Shown here one piece after another: positions 25,320-32,445 of a stretch of 53,952 nucleotides of DNA (its first letter is position 1; each line of letters opens with the position of its first letter). Made by a program: the position numbers and the translations under genes. The stretch lies in the NCBI GenBank assembly GCA_024643985.1, contig JAHELW010000004.1, positions 1 through 53,952 on the forward strand, written 5' to 3'. Origin of the DNA: Myxococcales bacterium (lineage in GTDB: Bacteria > Myxococcota_A > Polyangia > Polyangiales > Houyiibacteriaceae). The notes under the pieces were generated by a model. That model did no database searches, was not told the origin of the DNA, and was given only the letters and a program-made list of their open reading frames with translations.

Positions 25320-26729
25320 CTACGGCTTTTTTCTCTTTCGAAGGCGCGCCCGGAGTCGGGCCGCGTAGCCTTCTTTGTTTTCCTGCTTCGTCCGAGAGAG
25401 CGCGAGCGCGTCTTCGGGTACGTCGCGCGTGACCGTCGTGCCGCTCGCGACGTAGGCGCCCTTTTTGACGGTGACCGGAGCCACGAACTGGCTGTCGCTT
25501 CCGACGAACACGTCGTCTTCGAGCGTCGTCGTATGCTTCTTCTCTCCGTCGTAGTTGCAGAAGATCGTGCCTGCGCCGATGTTCACGCGCCTGCCGATCA
25601 CGCCGTCCCCCACGTACGAGAGGTGGTTGACCTTGGAGCCTTCGCCGAGCGAGGTCTTTTTGGTCTCCGAGAAATTGCCGACCTTGCTGCGCGGTCCGAG
25701 CGTCGTGCTCGGCCGCAGGTGACTGAAGGGGCCGACCTGGGCCCCTTCTCCGATCGTGGAGTCGGTGGCTACCGTGTAGGGAAGAACCTTTGCGTCCTTT
25801 TCGACGACGACGTCGGTCAAGACGCACCCGACGTCGATCGCAGCGCCTGCACGAACGACGCAGCGGCCACGCAGGTGAACGTTCGCGCCGAGGCTCGCCC
25901 CGGGTTCGACCTCGCAGGCAGCGTCGACATACACGCTGTCGAGGTCGACGATCGCCACCCCCTTCCGCGCAAGCTCCTCTGCAACTGCGCGGCGGCGTGC
26001 CGCCGCCGCGAGCGAGAGATCCCGTTGAGTATTGACGCCAGTGAGCTCGCTCATGTCTCCCTCGATGTCTACCACCGCGCCGGCAGCTGCCGCCAGCTCC
26101 ACGACGTCGGTGAGGTAAAGCTGCCCCTGGGCGTTGTCGGGGCTCAATCTGCGAATCGAGTCTCGGAGGAAAGCCGCCCGGAACGCATAGAGACCCGGAT
26201 TGACCTCTTCGATTGCCCGCTCCGCATTCGAGCAGTCCCGTTCCTCGACGATCCGCTGAACCTCGCCCGACGCCTTGCGGATGATTCTTCCGTACCCGTG
26301 CGGGTCGGCGAGCATCGCCGTGACGAGCCCGCAATCGGCATCGGCCGAACGTTCGAGGAGGCGCGTGAGAAGCGATGCCGGAATGAGCGGACAGTCGCCG
26401 TAGAGAACCGCGAGCCTCCCCGCGAGGTCGGGGTGGGCTTCCATCGCGCACCGCACGGCGTCCCCCGTGCCACGCTGTTCTGGTTGCAGGACGGTTTCGA
26501 CCTTCTCTGCGAAGCTGGCCTCGAGCTCGCGCTCCACGTCATCGCGCCCGTGCCCGACGACGACGAGACAACGATCGGCACCTGCGTCGAGCGCCGCCTG
26601 GACGACCCAGGTCACCAAGGCGCGTCCGGCGATTTCGTGCAGCACCTTCGGGCGGTTGCTCTTCATTCGCGCGCCCTCGCCCGCGGCGAGGATGATGGCG
26701 TTCCACCGGTGTGGGGACTCGGAGGCCAT
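25320..26729 (-). CDS. glmU: bifunctional GlmU (GlcN-1-P acetyltransferase / GlcNAc-1-P uridyltransferase)
   Basis: Makes UDP-GlcNAc for peptidoglycan and lipopolysaccharide. The 469-residue protein has the N-terminal uridyltransferase with LAAGEGARMKSNRPKVLHE near 14-32 and YGDCPLI near 110, and the C-terminal left-handed beta-helix acetyltransferase with hexapeptide repeats, KVGNFSETKKT, NHLSYVGD (catalytic His) and GAGTIFCNYDG. Length is slightly above the usual 455. It starts 6 bases after the ArsA-type ATPase stop, so both are on one transcript. A long opposite-strand frame over it is a GC shadow. Confidence 0.96.
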   Translation of the reverse strand: MASESPHRWNAIILAAGEGARMKSNRPKVLHEIAGRALVTWVVQAALDAGADRCLVVVGHGRDDVERELEASFAEKVETVLQPEQRGTGDAVRCAMEAHPDLAGRLAVLYGDCPLIPASLLTRLLERSADADCGLVTAMLADPHGYGRIIRKASGEVQRIVEERDCSNAERAIEEVNPGLYAFRAAFLRDSIRRLSPDNAQGQLYLTDVVELAAAAGAVVDIEGDMSELTGVNTQRDLSLAAAARRRAVAEELARKGVAIVDLDSVYVDAACEVEPGASLGANVHLRGRCVVRAGAAIDVGCVLTDVVVEKDAKVLPYTVATDSTIGEGAQVGPFSHLRPSTTLGPRSKVGNFSETKKTSLGEGSKVNHLSYVGDGVIGRRVNIGAGTIFCNYDGEKKHTTTLEDDVFVGSDSQFVAPVTVKKGAYVASGTTVTRDVPEDALALSRTKQENKEGYAARLRARLRKRKKP

Positions 26730-26735
26730 GATGGA

Positions 26736-27878
26736 TTATGCCGCGTCCGTGAGGTGAGCAGCCACTTTGGCGAGAGCAGCCAAGTCGTGAACGTCTTCGT
26801 CGAACGCGGGCACCTCGACGATTCCCGCGTCGTTTTCGAGCTGCTCGGTGAGTAGCTTCACCTGCGCCGCGTCCGCGACCGCCCACGTGCGCTCGGCATG
26901 AAGCGCCTCGGTCAGCCTCGGATGAATGTCCGCCGCGTCGATCGAGCTCGGTAGCGCCGCGCGGAGCGCATCCACCTGCTGATCGACCGGCACGCTCGGC
27001 TCTTCGATGAGCGGATGGACCTGGTTGACGATCACGCCGCGGCGATTCATCCGGGCTTCCTCGAGCTTGTCGCTGAAAAAGCGCGCCTCCCCGATGGCGA
27101 GCGGATCGGGGCTCGTGACGAGCACGAACGCGACTTCGGGGCTCCGTAGCGCATCCGAGACCTGCTCGGCGCGCTCCTTGAAGCCACCGAACAGATCGTT
27201 GATGCCGCTGACGAACTCGGCGACCTGTTCGAGGAAGGCGAGGCCGGTGATCCGTCCAATGCCTTTCAGCAGCACGGTCGCACCGCGCCCTACGAGACCG
27301 AAGGCCTCCTTCCCGGCGCCCTCGAAGACCTGAAGGAACCATCGCATCGCAGGCGAATCGATCGCATCGATCAATCGCTCCGGAGCCGTCAGGAAATCGA
27401 TCGCACTAGCCGTCGGCGGCGTATCGAGCACGACTAGATCCCACTTCGGGTCTTGGCGCACCTCGTGAAGCTTCTCCATGGCCATGTACTCCTGGGTTCC
27501 GGCCAGTGAGCTTGCGACGTATTGATAGATCTGATTGCCGAGGATCCGGTCACGCGCCTCTTCGTCGGAAGCGTACTTGTCGACCAGGGCGTCGAACGTC
27601 CGCTTCGTGTCCAACATCATCGCGGAAAGCGCGCCTTTGCACTCCAGCCCATGCTTTGCGAAGAGCGACTCGGGAACGTCCTGCTCGCTCGTCGTCATCT
27701 CGTCGAGCCCCAAGCTGTTGGCGAGGCGCCTCGCAGGGTCGATCGTCAGGCAAAGCACCTTGCGGCCCTGCATCGCAGCATGCACCGCCATCGCGGCGGC
27801 CGTGGTCGTCTTACCGACCCCGCCGCTGCCTACGGTGACCACCACGCGATGGCTTCCGAGCACATCCCGCAGACTCAT
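26736..27878 (-). CDS. ArsA/Get3-family ATPase
   Basis: A 380-residue P-loop ATPase. It has the deviant Walker A GSGGVGKTTTAAA (about 17-29), the family element TIDPARRLANSLGL, DTPPTASAIDFL and a C-terminal nucleotide-contact region around VNQVHP. Proteins of this group bind and release partners through ATP-driven dimer closure. Arsenite efflux is unlikely, since there are no arsB or arsR neighbours and no arsenite-binding cysteine cluster. Get3-like CxxC zinc cysteines are also absent. Coupling to glmU suggests constitutive expression; the partner is unknown. Confidence 0.88.
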   Translation of the reverse strand: MSLRDVLGSHRVVVTVGSGGVGKTTTAAAMAVHAAMQGRKVLCLTIDPARRLANSLGLDEMTTSEQDVPESLFAKHGLECKGALSAMMLDTKRTFDALVDKYASDEEARDRILGNQIYQYVASSLAGTQEYMAMEKLHEVRQDPKWDLVVLDTPPTASAIDFLTAPERLIDAIDSPAMRWFLQVFEGAGKEAFGLVGRGATVLLKGIGRITGLAFLEQVAEFVSGINDLFGGFKERAEQVSDALRSPEVAFVLVTSPDPLAIGEARFFSDKLEEARMNRRGVIVNQVHPLIEEPSVPVDQQVDALRAALPSSIDAADIHPRLTEALHAERTWAVADAAQVKLLTEQLENDAGIVEVPAFDEDVHDLAALAKVAAHLTDAA

Positions 27879-27946
27879 GGGACGGCCACCTTAGCAGCCC
27901 GTGTCGGGGTGTCGATCTCCCCGGAATCGCTGAGTTCTCCAGAATT

Positions 27947-27990
27947 TTGATCCGCCGCGCGTAGGATAATAGTCTACATCATCCTACATC
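27947..27990 (+). promoter_or_regulatory. promoter/operator-like region of the 28.0-kb gene
   Basis: TTGATC (27947-27952) and TAGTCT (27970-27975) are 17 bases apart. Overlapping them, GTAGGAT (27961) and ATCCTAC (27981) form an inverted repeat, and CTACATC occurs twice exactly 10 bases apart (27974, 27984). This looks like a regulator site over the promoter; no regulator is identified. Confidence 0.4.
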
Positions 27991-28001
27991 TTGGAGACCG
28001 C

Positions 28002-28391
28002 ATGAAAGATCGCCGCCGCACCCGAAGCCAGGATCCGTACCGTGCCCTCTGCCTGCAGCTCGAGCGCATTCGCGAGGACGGCGAGCTCGACGCGATGGTC
28101 GTCGCGATCGACAACGGCCTGCTCGTCGCCGGGGCAGGCGAAAGGTCCGTGTGCGAGGCGCTCAGTGCGGTTGCCCCGCTGATCGGCTCACCCTCGTTCA
28201 ACGGGCGGGTGCCCGGCGCGCTAGTGGGTCAACGCGTCGACGTGCGCTCGATCTCCCTCGAGGGCGAGACGGTCTACGTGGCGAGCGTTGGCCGATCGAC
28301 GAACGACGAGTGGATGAAACGATCGATCGGGGGCGTGCGGCGAATCCTCGGGTACGCGCCCTTGTCCGCAAGTCAGTTGCTGGTCAACTGA
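28002..28391 (+). CDS. small roadblock/LC7-like hypothetical protein
   Basis: A 129-residue soluble protein. The pattern LDAMVVAIDNGLLVAGAGE, a helix CEALSAVAPLIGS, then strand VRSISLEGETVYVASVG and a closing helix is reminiscent of roadblock/LC7 domains that partner small GTPases such as MglA in Myxococcota; this is a fold-level guess. The N-terminus is basic (KDRRRTRSQD). Upstream lies a repeat-rich promoter region. The stop codon is the mirror end of a palindrome shared with the convergent hemC stop. Confidence 0.7.
   Translation: MKDRRRTRSQDPYRALCLQLERIREDGELDAMVVAIDNGLLVAGAGERSVCEALSAVAPLIGSPSFNGRVPGALVGQRVDVRSISLEGETVYVASVGRSTNDEWMKRSIGGVRRILGYAPLSASQLLVN
28373..28391. repeat. palindrome joining two convergent stop codons
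   Basis: TCAGTTG-CTGGT-CAACTGA has perfect 7-base arms. Its left end is the hemC stop (read on the minus strand) and its right end the stop of the 28.0-kb gene. It could be a short bidirectional hairpin. Confidence 0.7.
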
Positions 28392-29353
28392 TCCCGCATC
28401 GCAGAGACCTCCGCCTCCCGAATCAGCTCGCGCGCTCCCTGCGAAAAAAGGTGCTCCGCGACCTCTTCTCCAAGCTCGTGCGCGCGTCTCAGCGCATCGT
28501 CGCCCCGGAGGTCGACGTACGCGTCCGAGGTTGCAGAAAGCATCTGGTCGCCGTCGTAAGAGGCCACCATTGCTTCCAGCCGGAGCCTGCCCTCGGCTGC
28601 GGTCGCATGGCCGGCGATCGACGAGTGGCAGTTACCTTCGAGCTTTTGCAGCATCGCGCGCTCCGCCGTGATTTGGATTCGCGCGGTAGAATCCTCGATG
28701 CTGGCGAGCTGACTGCGCAGGGTGTCGTCGGCCAACGCGCCCTCGATCGCCAGCGCCCCTTGACCCACTGCCGGAAGGCAGATCTCGGGTGAAAGAACGA
28801 CGTGAGGCGTTTCTTCGAGCACCCCCGTCCGCGCGAGACCTGCCGCCGCCAGCACTATCGCGTCGCATTGGCCCTCGTGAAGCTTGCGAATGCGTGTTTC
28901 GATGTTGCCTCGAAGTGGAACGAACGTGAGGTCGGGGCGCTGTCTTTGAAGCTGAACCACGCGCCGCCGCGACGTCGTTCCGACCTTTGCGCCGCGTGCG
29001 AGCGACTGAAGATCGCACCCGTCGACCGTCACGAGCACGTCGCGGGGATCCTGCCGTACGGGAACGCTGACAATCCCCATGCCCTCGGCCAGCGGTACGT
29101 CCCCAGGCACGTCTTTGAGCGAATGTACGGCGAAATCGGCTTCCCCTCGGACCACGACGGCCTCGACCTCGCTCACGAACAGACCCTTGCCACCGACGTG
29201 AGCGAGCGGCCGGTCCTGGATGCGGTCGCCCTTCGTGCGCACGTGCACCTCTTCGACTTCGAGTCCAGGAAGCTTCGCAGCGAGCTGGGTAGCCACCCAC
29301 CGAGTCTGTACGAGCGCGAGATTGCTGCCTCGAGTTGCGACGCGCAGCTTCAC
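28373..29353 (-). CDS. hemC: porphobilinogen deaminase HemC
   Basis: Polymerises four porphobilinogens to hydroxymethylbilane in haem synthesis. The 326-residue protein begins KLRVATRGSNLALVQT, has KDVP and SRRRVVQLQRQRPDL near 130-150, and the dipyrromethane-cofactor cysteine in LEGNCHSSIAG, where most members read GGCQ. The cysteine itself is kept. It overlaps the hemA stop by four bases (29350-29353) and ends the group hemX-hemA-hemC. Confidence 0.95.
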   Translation of the reverse strand: MKLRVATRGSNLALVQTRWVATQLAAKLPGLEVEEVHVRTKGDRIQDRPLAHVGGKGLFVSEVEAVVVRGEADFAVHSLKDVPGDVPLAEGMGIVSVPVRQDPRDVLVTVDGCDLQSLARGAKVGTTSRRRVVQLQRQRPDLTFVPLRGNIETRIRKLHEGQCDAIVLAAAGLARTGVLEETPHVVLSPEICLPAVGQGALAIEGALADDTLRSQLASIEDSTARIQITAERAMLQKLEGNCHSSIAGHATAAEGRLRLEAMVASYDGDQMLSATSDAYVDLRGDDALRRAHELGEEVAEHLFSQGARELIREAEVSAMRDQLTSN

Positions 29354-30711
29354 TTGGTCTCGCCCGTCTGTCCCGGCCCGGCCGCGGCCAGCTGCGCCAC
29401 GGCGGCATCCGTCTGCCCCTGCGCGGAGGCCTCCACGCGCTCCGGTTCTTCGTCCGCGGCAAGCGCGAACAGGCGCCGTACCGCGTCGATCAGGAGCGCG
29501 CCGTCGGGCTTGCGGGCGCCGGCCTTGAGCTCGGTCATCGGCTGGTGGAGCAGCTTGTTGACGAGCGAGCGCGACATGGCTTCGAGAACGACGCGGTCGC
29601 CTTCGCTCACCCCGTCGAGCCGCGAAAGCGCCCGGCGCAGCTCCTCGTCAGCGACCTCACCGAAGCGCTTGCGAAGGGCGACGATCGTCGGGGCGAGCTC
29701 CAGCGAGCGGCGCCACGTGAGAAACGATTCGACCTCTTCCTCGATGATGCTTTCGGCGTGCGCGGCCTCGCGCGCGCGGACCGCTAGGTTTTCTTCGGCC
29801 ACCTGCTGCAGATCGTCGACGTCGTACACGAAGACGTTGTCCATGTTGCCCACCCGGGGATCGACGTCGCGCGGAACCGCGATGTCGATGATGAACAGTG
29901 GGCGGTGACGGCGGGTTCGCCCGACGCTCTTCATGAGCTTGGGTGTGAGAATGAAGTTGGGGCTGGCGGTCGAGGCGATCACGACATCCGCCTCCGCAAG
30001 CTCCGTAGTGAGCCTCTCGTAGGGAACCGCCCGGCCGTCGCAGCTTTGCGCGAGCGCGTGTGCACGCTCGTCACTCCGGTTGATCACGTGGAGCTGGGTT
30101 CCAGTCTGCCGAAGGCTTTTCGCTGCTACTTCACCCATTTCGCCGGCTCCGAGCAAGAGCGTTTGGCGGCCCTGTAGGTCGCCGAAGATCTTCTTTGCGA
30201 GCTCGCACGCAATCGAGCTCACGCTTACGGTGCCTTCGGCGATGCCGGTCTCGTTTCGCACGCGCTTCGCCGCTGCAAACGCTTGCGTGAAGCATCGACC
30301 GAGCAGCGTTCCCATCGTGCCGGCGTCGTTGGCGGCGTCGAAAGCCTCTTTGACCTGCCCGAGGATCTGAGGCTCCCCAACGACCAGTGAATCGAGGCTC
30401 GAGGCTACGCGAAAGACGTGGCGGACCACGTCGATTCCCCGCTCCTGGTAGAGAACGTCGTCGGGCGCTGCGCCGGCAAGCCGTTTCGAGAGGGTCTGCT
30501 TGGCGCTTTGCGCTGCCTGGAGGGGGTTGATGCTGGTGGCGTAGAGCTCGACCCGGTTGCAGGTCGAAATCAGAAGCGCCTCCTCGAAGCCCGCCTCGTT
30601 TGCAAGTCCCCGGAGCTCGCGTTCGAGATCCACGGGCGCAACTGCAAGGCGCTCGCGCACTTCGACCGGCGCGGTGCGGTGTGAAAGGCCGACCACCACG
30701 AAATCGCGCAT
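29350..30711 (-). CDS. hemA: glutamyl-tRNA reductase HemA
   Basis: Catalyses the first committed step of the C5 haem pathway, reduction of glutamyl-tRNA to glutamate-1-semialdehyde with NADPH. The 453-residue product starts at MRDFVVVGLSHRTAPVE (ATG 30711) and has the catalytic cysteine in LISTCNRVELYA, and NADPH-binding GAGEMGEVAAKSL near 185. A nine-codon longer form would overlap the hemX end. The C-terminal 40 residues are a loose, Glu/Gln/Ala-rich extension. The start overlaps the hemX stop by one base (TGATG). Confidence 0.95.
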   Translation of the reverse strand: MRDFVVVGLSHRTAPVEVRERLAVAPVDLERELRGLANEAGFEEALLISTCNRVELYATSINPLQAAQSAKQTLSKRLAGAAPDDVLYQERGIDVVRHVFRVASSLDSLVVGEPQILGQVKEAFDAANDAGTMGTLLGRCFTQAFAAAKRVRNETGIAEGTVSVSSIACELAKKIFGDLQGRQTLLLGAGEMGEVAAKSLRQTGTQLHVINRSDERAHALAQSCDGRAVPYERLTTELAEADVVIASTASPNFILTPKLMKSVGRTRRHRPLFIIDIAVPRDVDPRVGNMDNVFVYDVDDLQQVAEENLAVRAREAAHAESIIEEEVESFLTWRRSLELAPTIVALRKRFGEVADEELRRALSRLDGVSEGDRVVLEAMSRSLVNKLLHQPMTELKAGARKPDGALLIDAVRRLFALAADEEPERVEASAQGQTDAAVAQLAAAGPGQTGETK

Positions 30712-31511
30712 CAGGCGTTGCCTCCGACAGCGCGCCATGCGTATCCGACAAGCACGAGGAGTGTGAATACGAAGCCCATCATCGTGCCGAGCGCGGCTTT
30801 ACGCCCCCGCCAGCCCGCGGCCACTCGGAGCACGATCACGCCGGCAAAGATGGCCCAAGCGACCAAGCCGAGCGCCTGGCTGACGTAGAACTGAGAGCCG
30901 TCCGAGCGAAGCAACCAGAACGTCCCCGTGACCATTCCGAACGTCAGGAGCGGAAAGCCCGTGAGGACCGACCGGAGGCCGATCGTGTCGAGCACGCCGA
31001 GAGACGGCAGACGCTGAAACGCGCCCGTGAGCTGCCGCTGCCGGAGCAGGTGCTCCTGCAGCATGTAGGCTACGCCCGCGACGAAAGCGAGCGCAAAGGC
31101 GACCAGCCCGAGCACGTTCGCACCGATGTGCAGGGTCAGCATCGCAGACTGGACGCGCGGCGACACCGGCGCGTAGCTGCTGCCGAGCCCGGCAGCGAGG
31201 AACAGCATGAGCGAAAGCGGGGCCACGAATGCGCCGAGAACCGTCACGTCGAAACGGTACGAAGCGAGCAAGAAGGCAATGCCGAGTCCGAAAGAGGACA
31301 CGCTCAGGATCTGCGAGATGTCGGCGAGCGGCGGCTCGCCGGCCTGAGGCGCGTCGAGCAGCAGAAAGGCGAGGTGGGCGCCGAGCGCAGCTACGAACAC
31401 CGTGCCGGGCATTCGCTGCGCCTTATCGGAGCCTCGCGTGAGCAGAAACAAGTAGAGGACGCAGGCGATTGCGTACAGGGCCGCGGTAGCGATAAAGAGG
31501 CCAGCTTTCAT
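30711..31511 (-). CDS. hemX: HemX/CcsA-like cytochrome c assembly membrane protein
   Basis: A 266-residue inner-membrane protein with about eight hydrophobic helices and the CcsA-like block HIGANVLGLVAFALAFVAGVAYMLQE near 125-150. HemX-type proteins precede hemA in many bacteria and influence glutamyl-tRNA reductase level or cytochrome c haem handling; CcsA relatives transport haem for cytochrome c assembly. ATG 31511 (MKAGLFIAT) is used because 32 upstream codons would be non-hydrophobic. It heads hemX-hemA-hemC with overlapping starts and stops. Confidence 0.85.
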   Translation of the reverse strand: MKAGLFIATAALYAIACVLYLFLLTRGSDKAQRMPGTVFVAALGAHLAFLLLDAPQAGEPPLADISQILSVSSFGLGIAFLLASYRFDVTVLGAFVAPLSLMLFLAAGLGSSYAPVSPRVQSAMLTLHIGANVLGLVAFALAFVAGVAYMLQEHLLRQRQLTGAFQRLPSLGVLDTIGLRSVLTGFPLLTFGMVTGTFWLLRSDGSQFYVSQALGLVAWAIFAGVIVLRVAAGWRGRKAALGTMMGFVFTLLVLVGYAWRAVGGNA

Positions 31512-31600
31512 CGTCTGTTGGAGGCCTCCGCGACTGTGGGGCAGGCCACGAAAAAGCCTACCATGCCGCGGTTTTGCGCGGTAGTCGCGGCGGGGTTGCG

Positions 31601-31629
31601 TTGACAACCCGACCGACCGTCCTTACTTA
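31601..31629 (+). promoter_or_regulatory. candidate trxA promoter
   Basis: A perfect TTGACA (31601-31606), 17 bases and TACTTA (31624-31629) stand upstream of trxA, which has AGGAG before its ATG. The -10 is weak. Confidence 0.45.
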
Positions 31630-31662
31630 GTCCACTCGAAACAACCCCGAACAGGAGCACAG

Positions 31663-31992
31663 ATGGCTGGTCCCAACGTACACGCGGTCAACGACCTGAA
31701 CTTCGACACGGAAGTCCTGCAAGCGGACTCTCCCGTCCTCGTCGATTTCTCGGCGGTGTGGTGCGGACCGTGCAAGCAGATCGCGCCGCTGATCGATCAG
31801 CTCGCGGACGAGTACGTGGGGAAGGTCAAGGTGACCCACCTCGACATCGACGAGAGCCCGGGCACGGCTTCGAAGTACGGCATCCGCGGCGTCCCGACGC
31901 TGATGGTATTCAACGGCGGCGAGCTGGTTGCCCAACACGTCGGCGCAGCTCCGAAAACGACCATCGCGCAGTTGATGGATCGCGCGCTGTAA
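31663..31992 (+). CDS. trxA: thioredoxin
   Basis: A 109-residue thioredoxin with the redox motif WCGPCK (about 33-38), the preceding VLVDFSAVWC strand, the cis-proline in GIRGVPTLMVF near 76, and a C-terminal helix. It reduces protein disulphides in the cytoplasm. ATG 31663 with AGGAG upstream. It is a single gene, convergent with dut and separated from it by 6 bases. Confidence 0.96.
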   Translation: MAGPNVHAVNDLNFDTEVLQADSPVLVDFSAVWCGPCKQIAPLIDQLADEYVGKVKVTHLDIDESPGTASKYGIRGVPTLMVFNGGELVAQHVGAAPKTTIAQLMDRAL

Positions 31993-31998
31993 CGGGCG

Positions 31999-32445
31999 TC
32001 AACGCCCCGTGCTTCCGAAGCCCCGGTCGGCGCGATCGGTGCGGCCGAGATCGGCCTCGTCTTCGACCGTTTCGACGTCCACTTGTACGACCGGGGTCAC
32101 CACGAGCTGTGCAATGCGCTCACCGTGCGTGACCGTAAACGATTCGGGGCCGTGGTTGATCAAGAGGACCTGGAGCTCGCCCCGGTAGTCCTCGTCGATC
32201 GTGCCCGGCGCGTTGAGCACTGTGACGCCGTGGCGCGCCGCCAGCCCGGACCGCGGGCGGACCTGGCCCTCGTGCCCGGACGGGAGAGCCACTCGCAAAC
32301 CCGTGGGAATACGCGCGGTCGCGCCCGGCTCGATGGTGAGCATGGTGTCCAAGCAGGCGGCGAGGTCGAGCCCCGCCGCACCGCTCGTCTCGTAGCGCGG
32401 AATGATCGCGTCGGCGCGCATCTTGTAGACGCGCAGCCTCGACAT
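31999..32445 (-). CDS. dut: dUTP diphosphatase
   Basis: Hydrolyses dUTP to dUMP and pyrophosphate. The 148-residue trimeric-type enzyme shows AGLDL near 23, [12 protein letters not shown] (phosphate loop), [14 protein letters not shown] with catalytic Asp, ERIAQLVV and the flexible C-terminal motif RGFGSTG. The start overlaps the pnp stop as TGATG, so it is translationally coupled to pnp. Confidence 0.96.
   Translation of the reverse strand: MSRLRVYKMRADAIIPRYETSGAAGLDLAACLDTMLTIEPGATARIPTGLRVALPSGHEGQVRPRSGLAARHGVTVLNAPGTIDEDYRGELQVLLINHGPESFTVTHGERIAQLVVTPVVQVDVETVEDEADLGRTDRADRGFGSTGR

Noticed and set aside
25533-26855. 440-residue plus-strand open frame opposite glmU
   Set aside because: glmU has complete conserved motifs on the minus strand; the long opposite frame is a codon-bias shadow in GC-rich DNA with no recognisable domain.
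26736-27878. Arsenic resistance locus
   Set aside because: Only an ArsA-family ATPase is present; no arsB, arsC, arsR or arsD and no cysteine metal site, so arsenic efflux is not supported.
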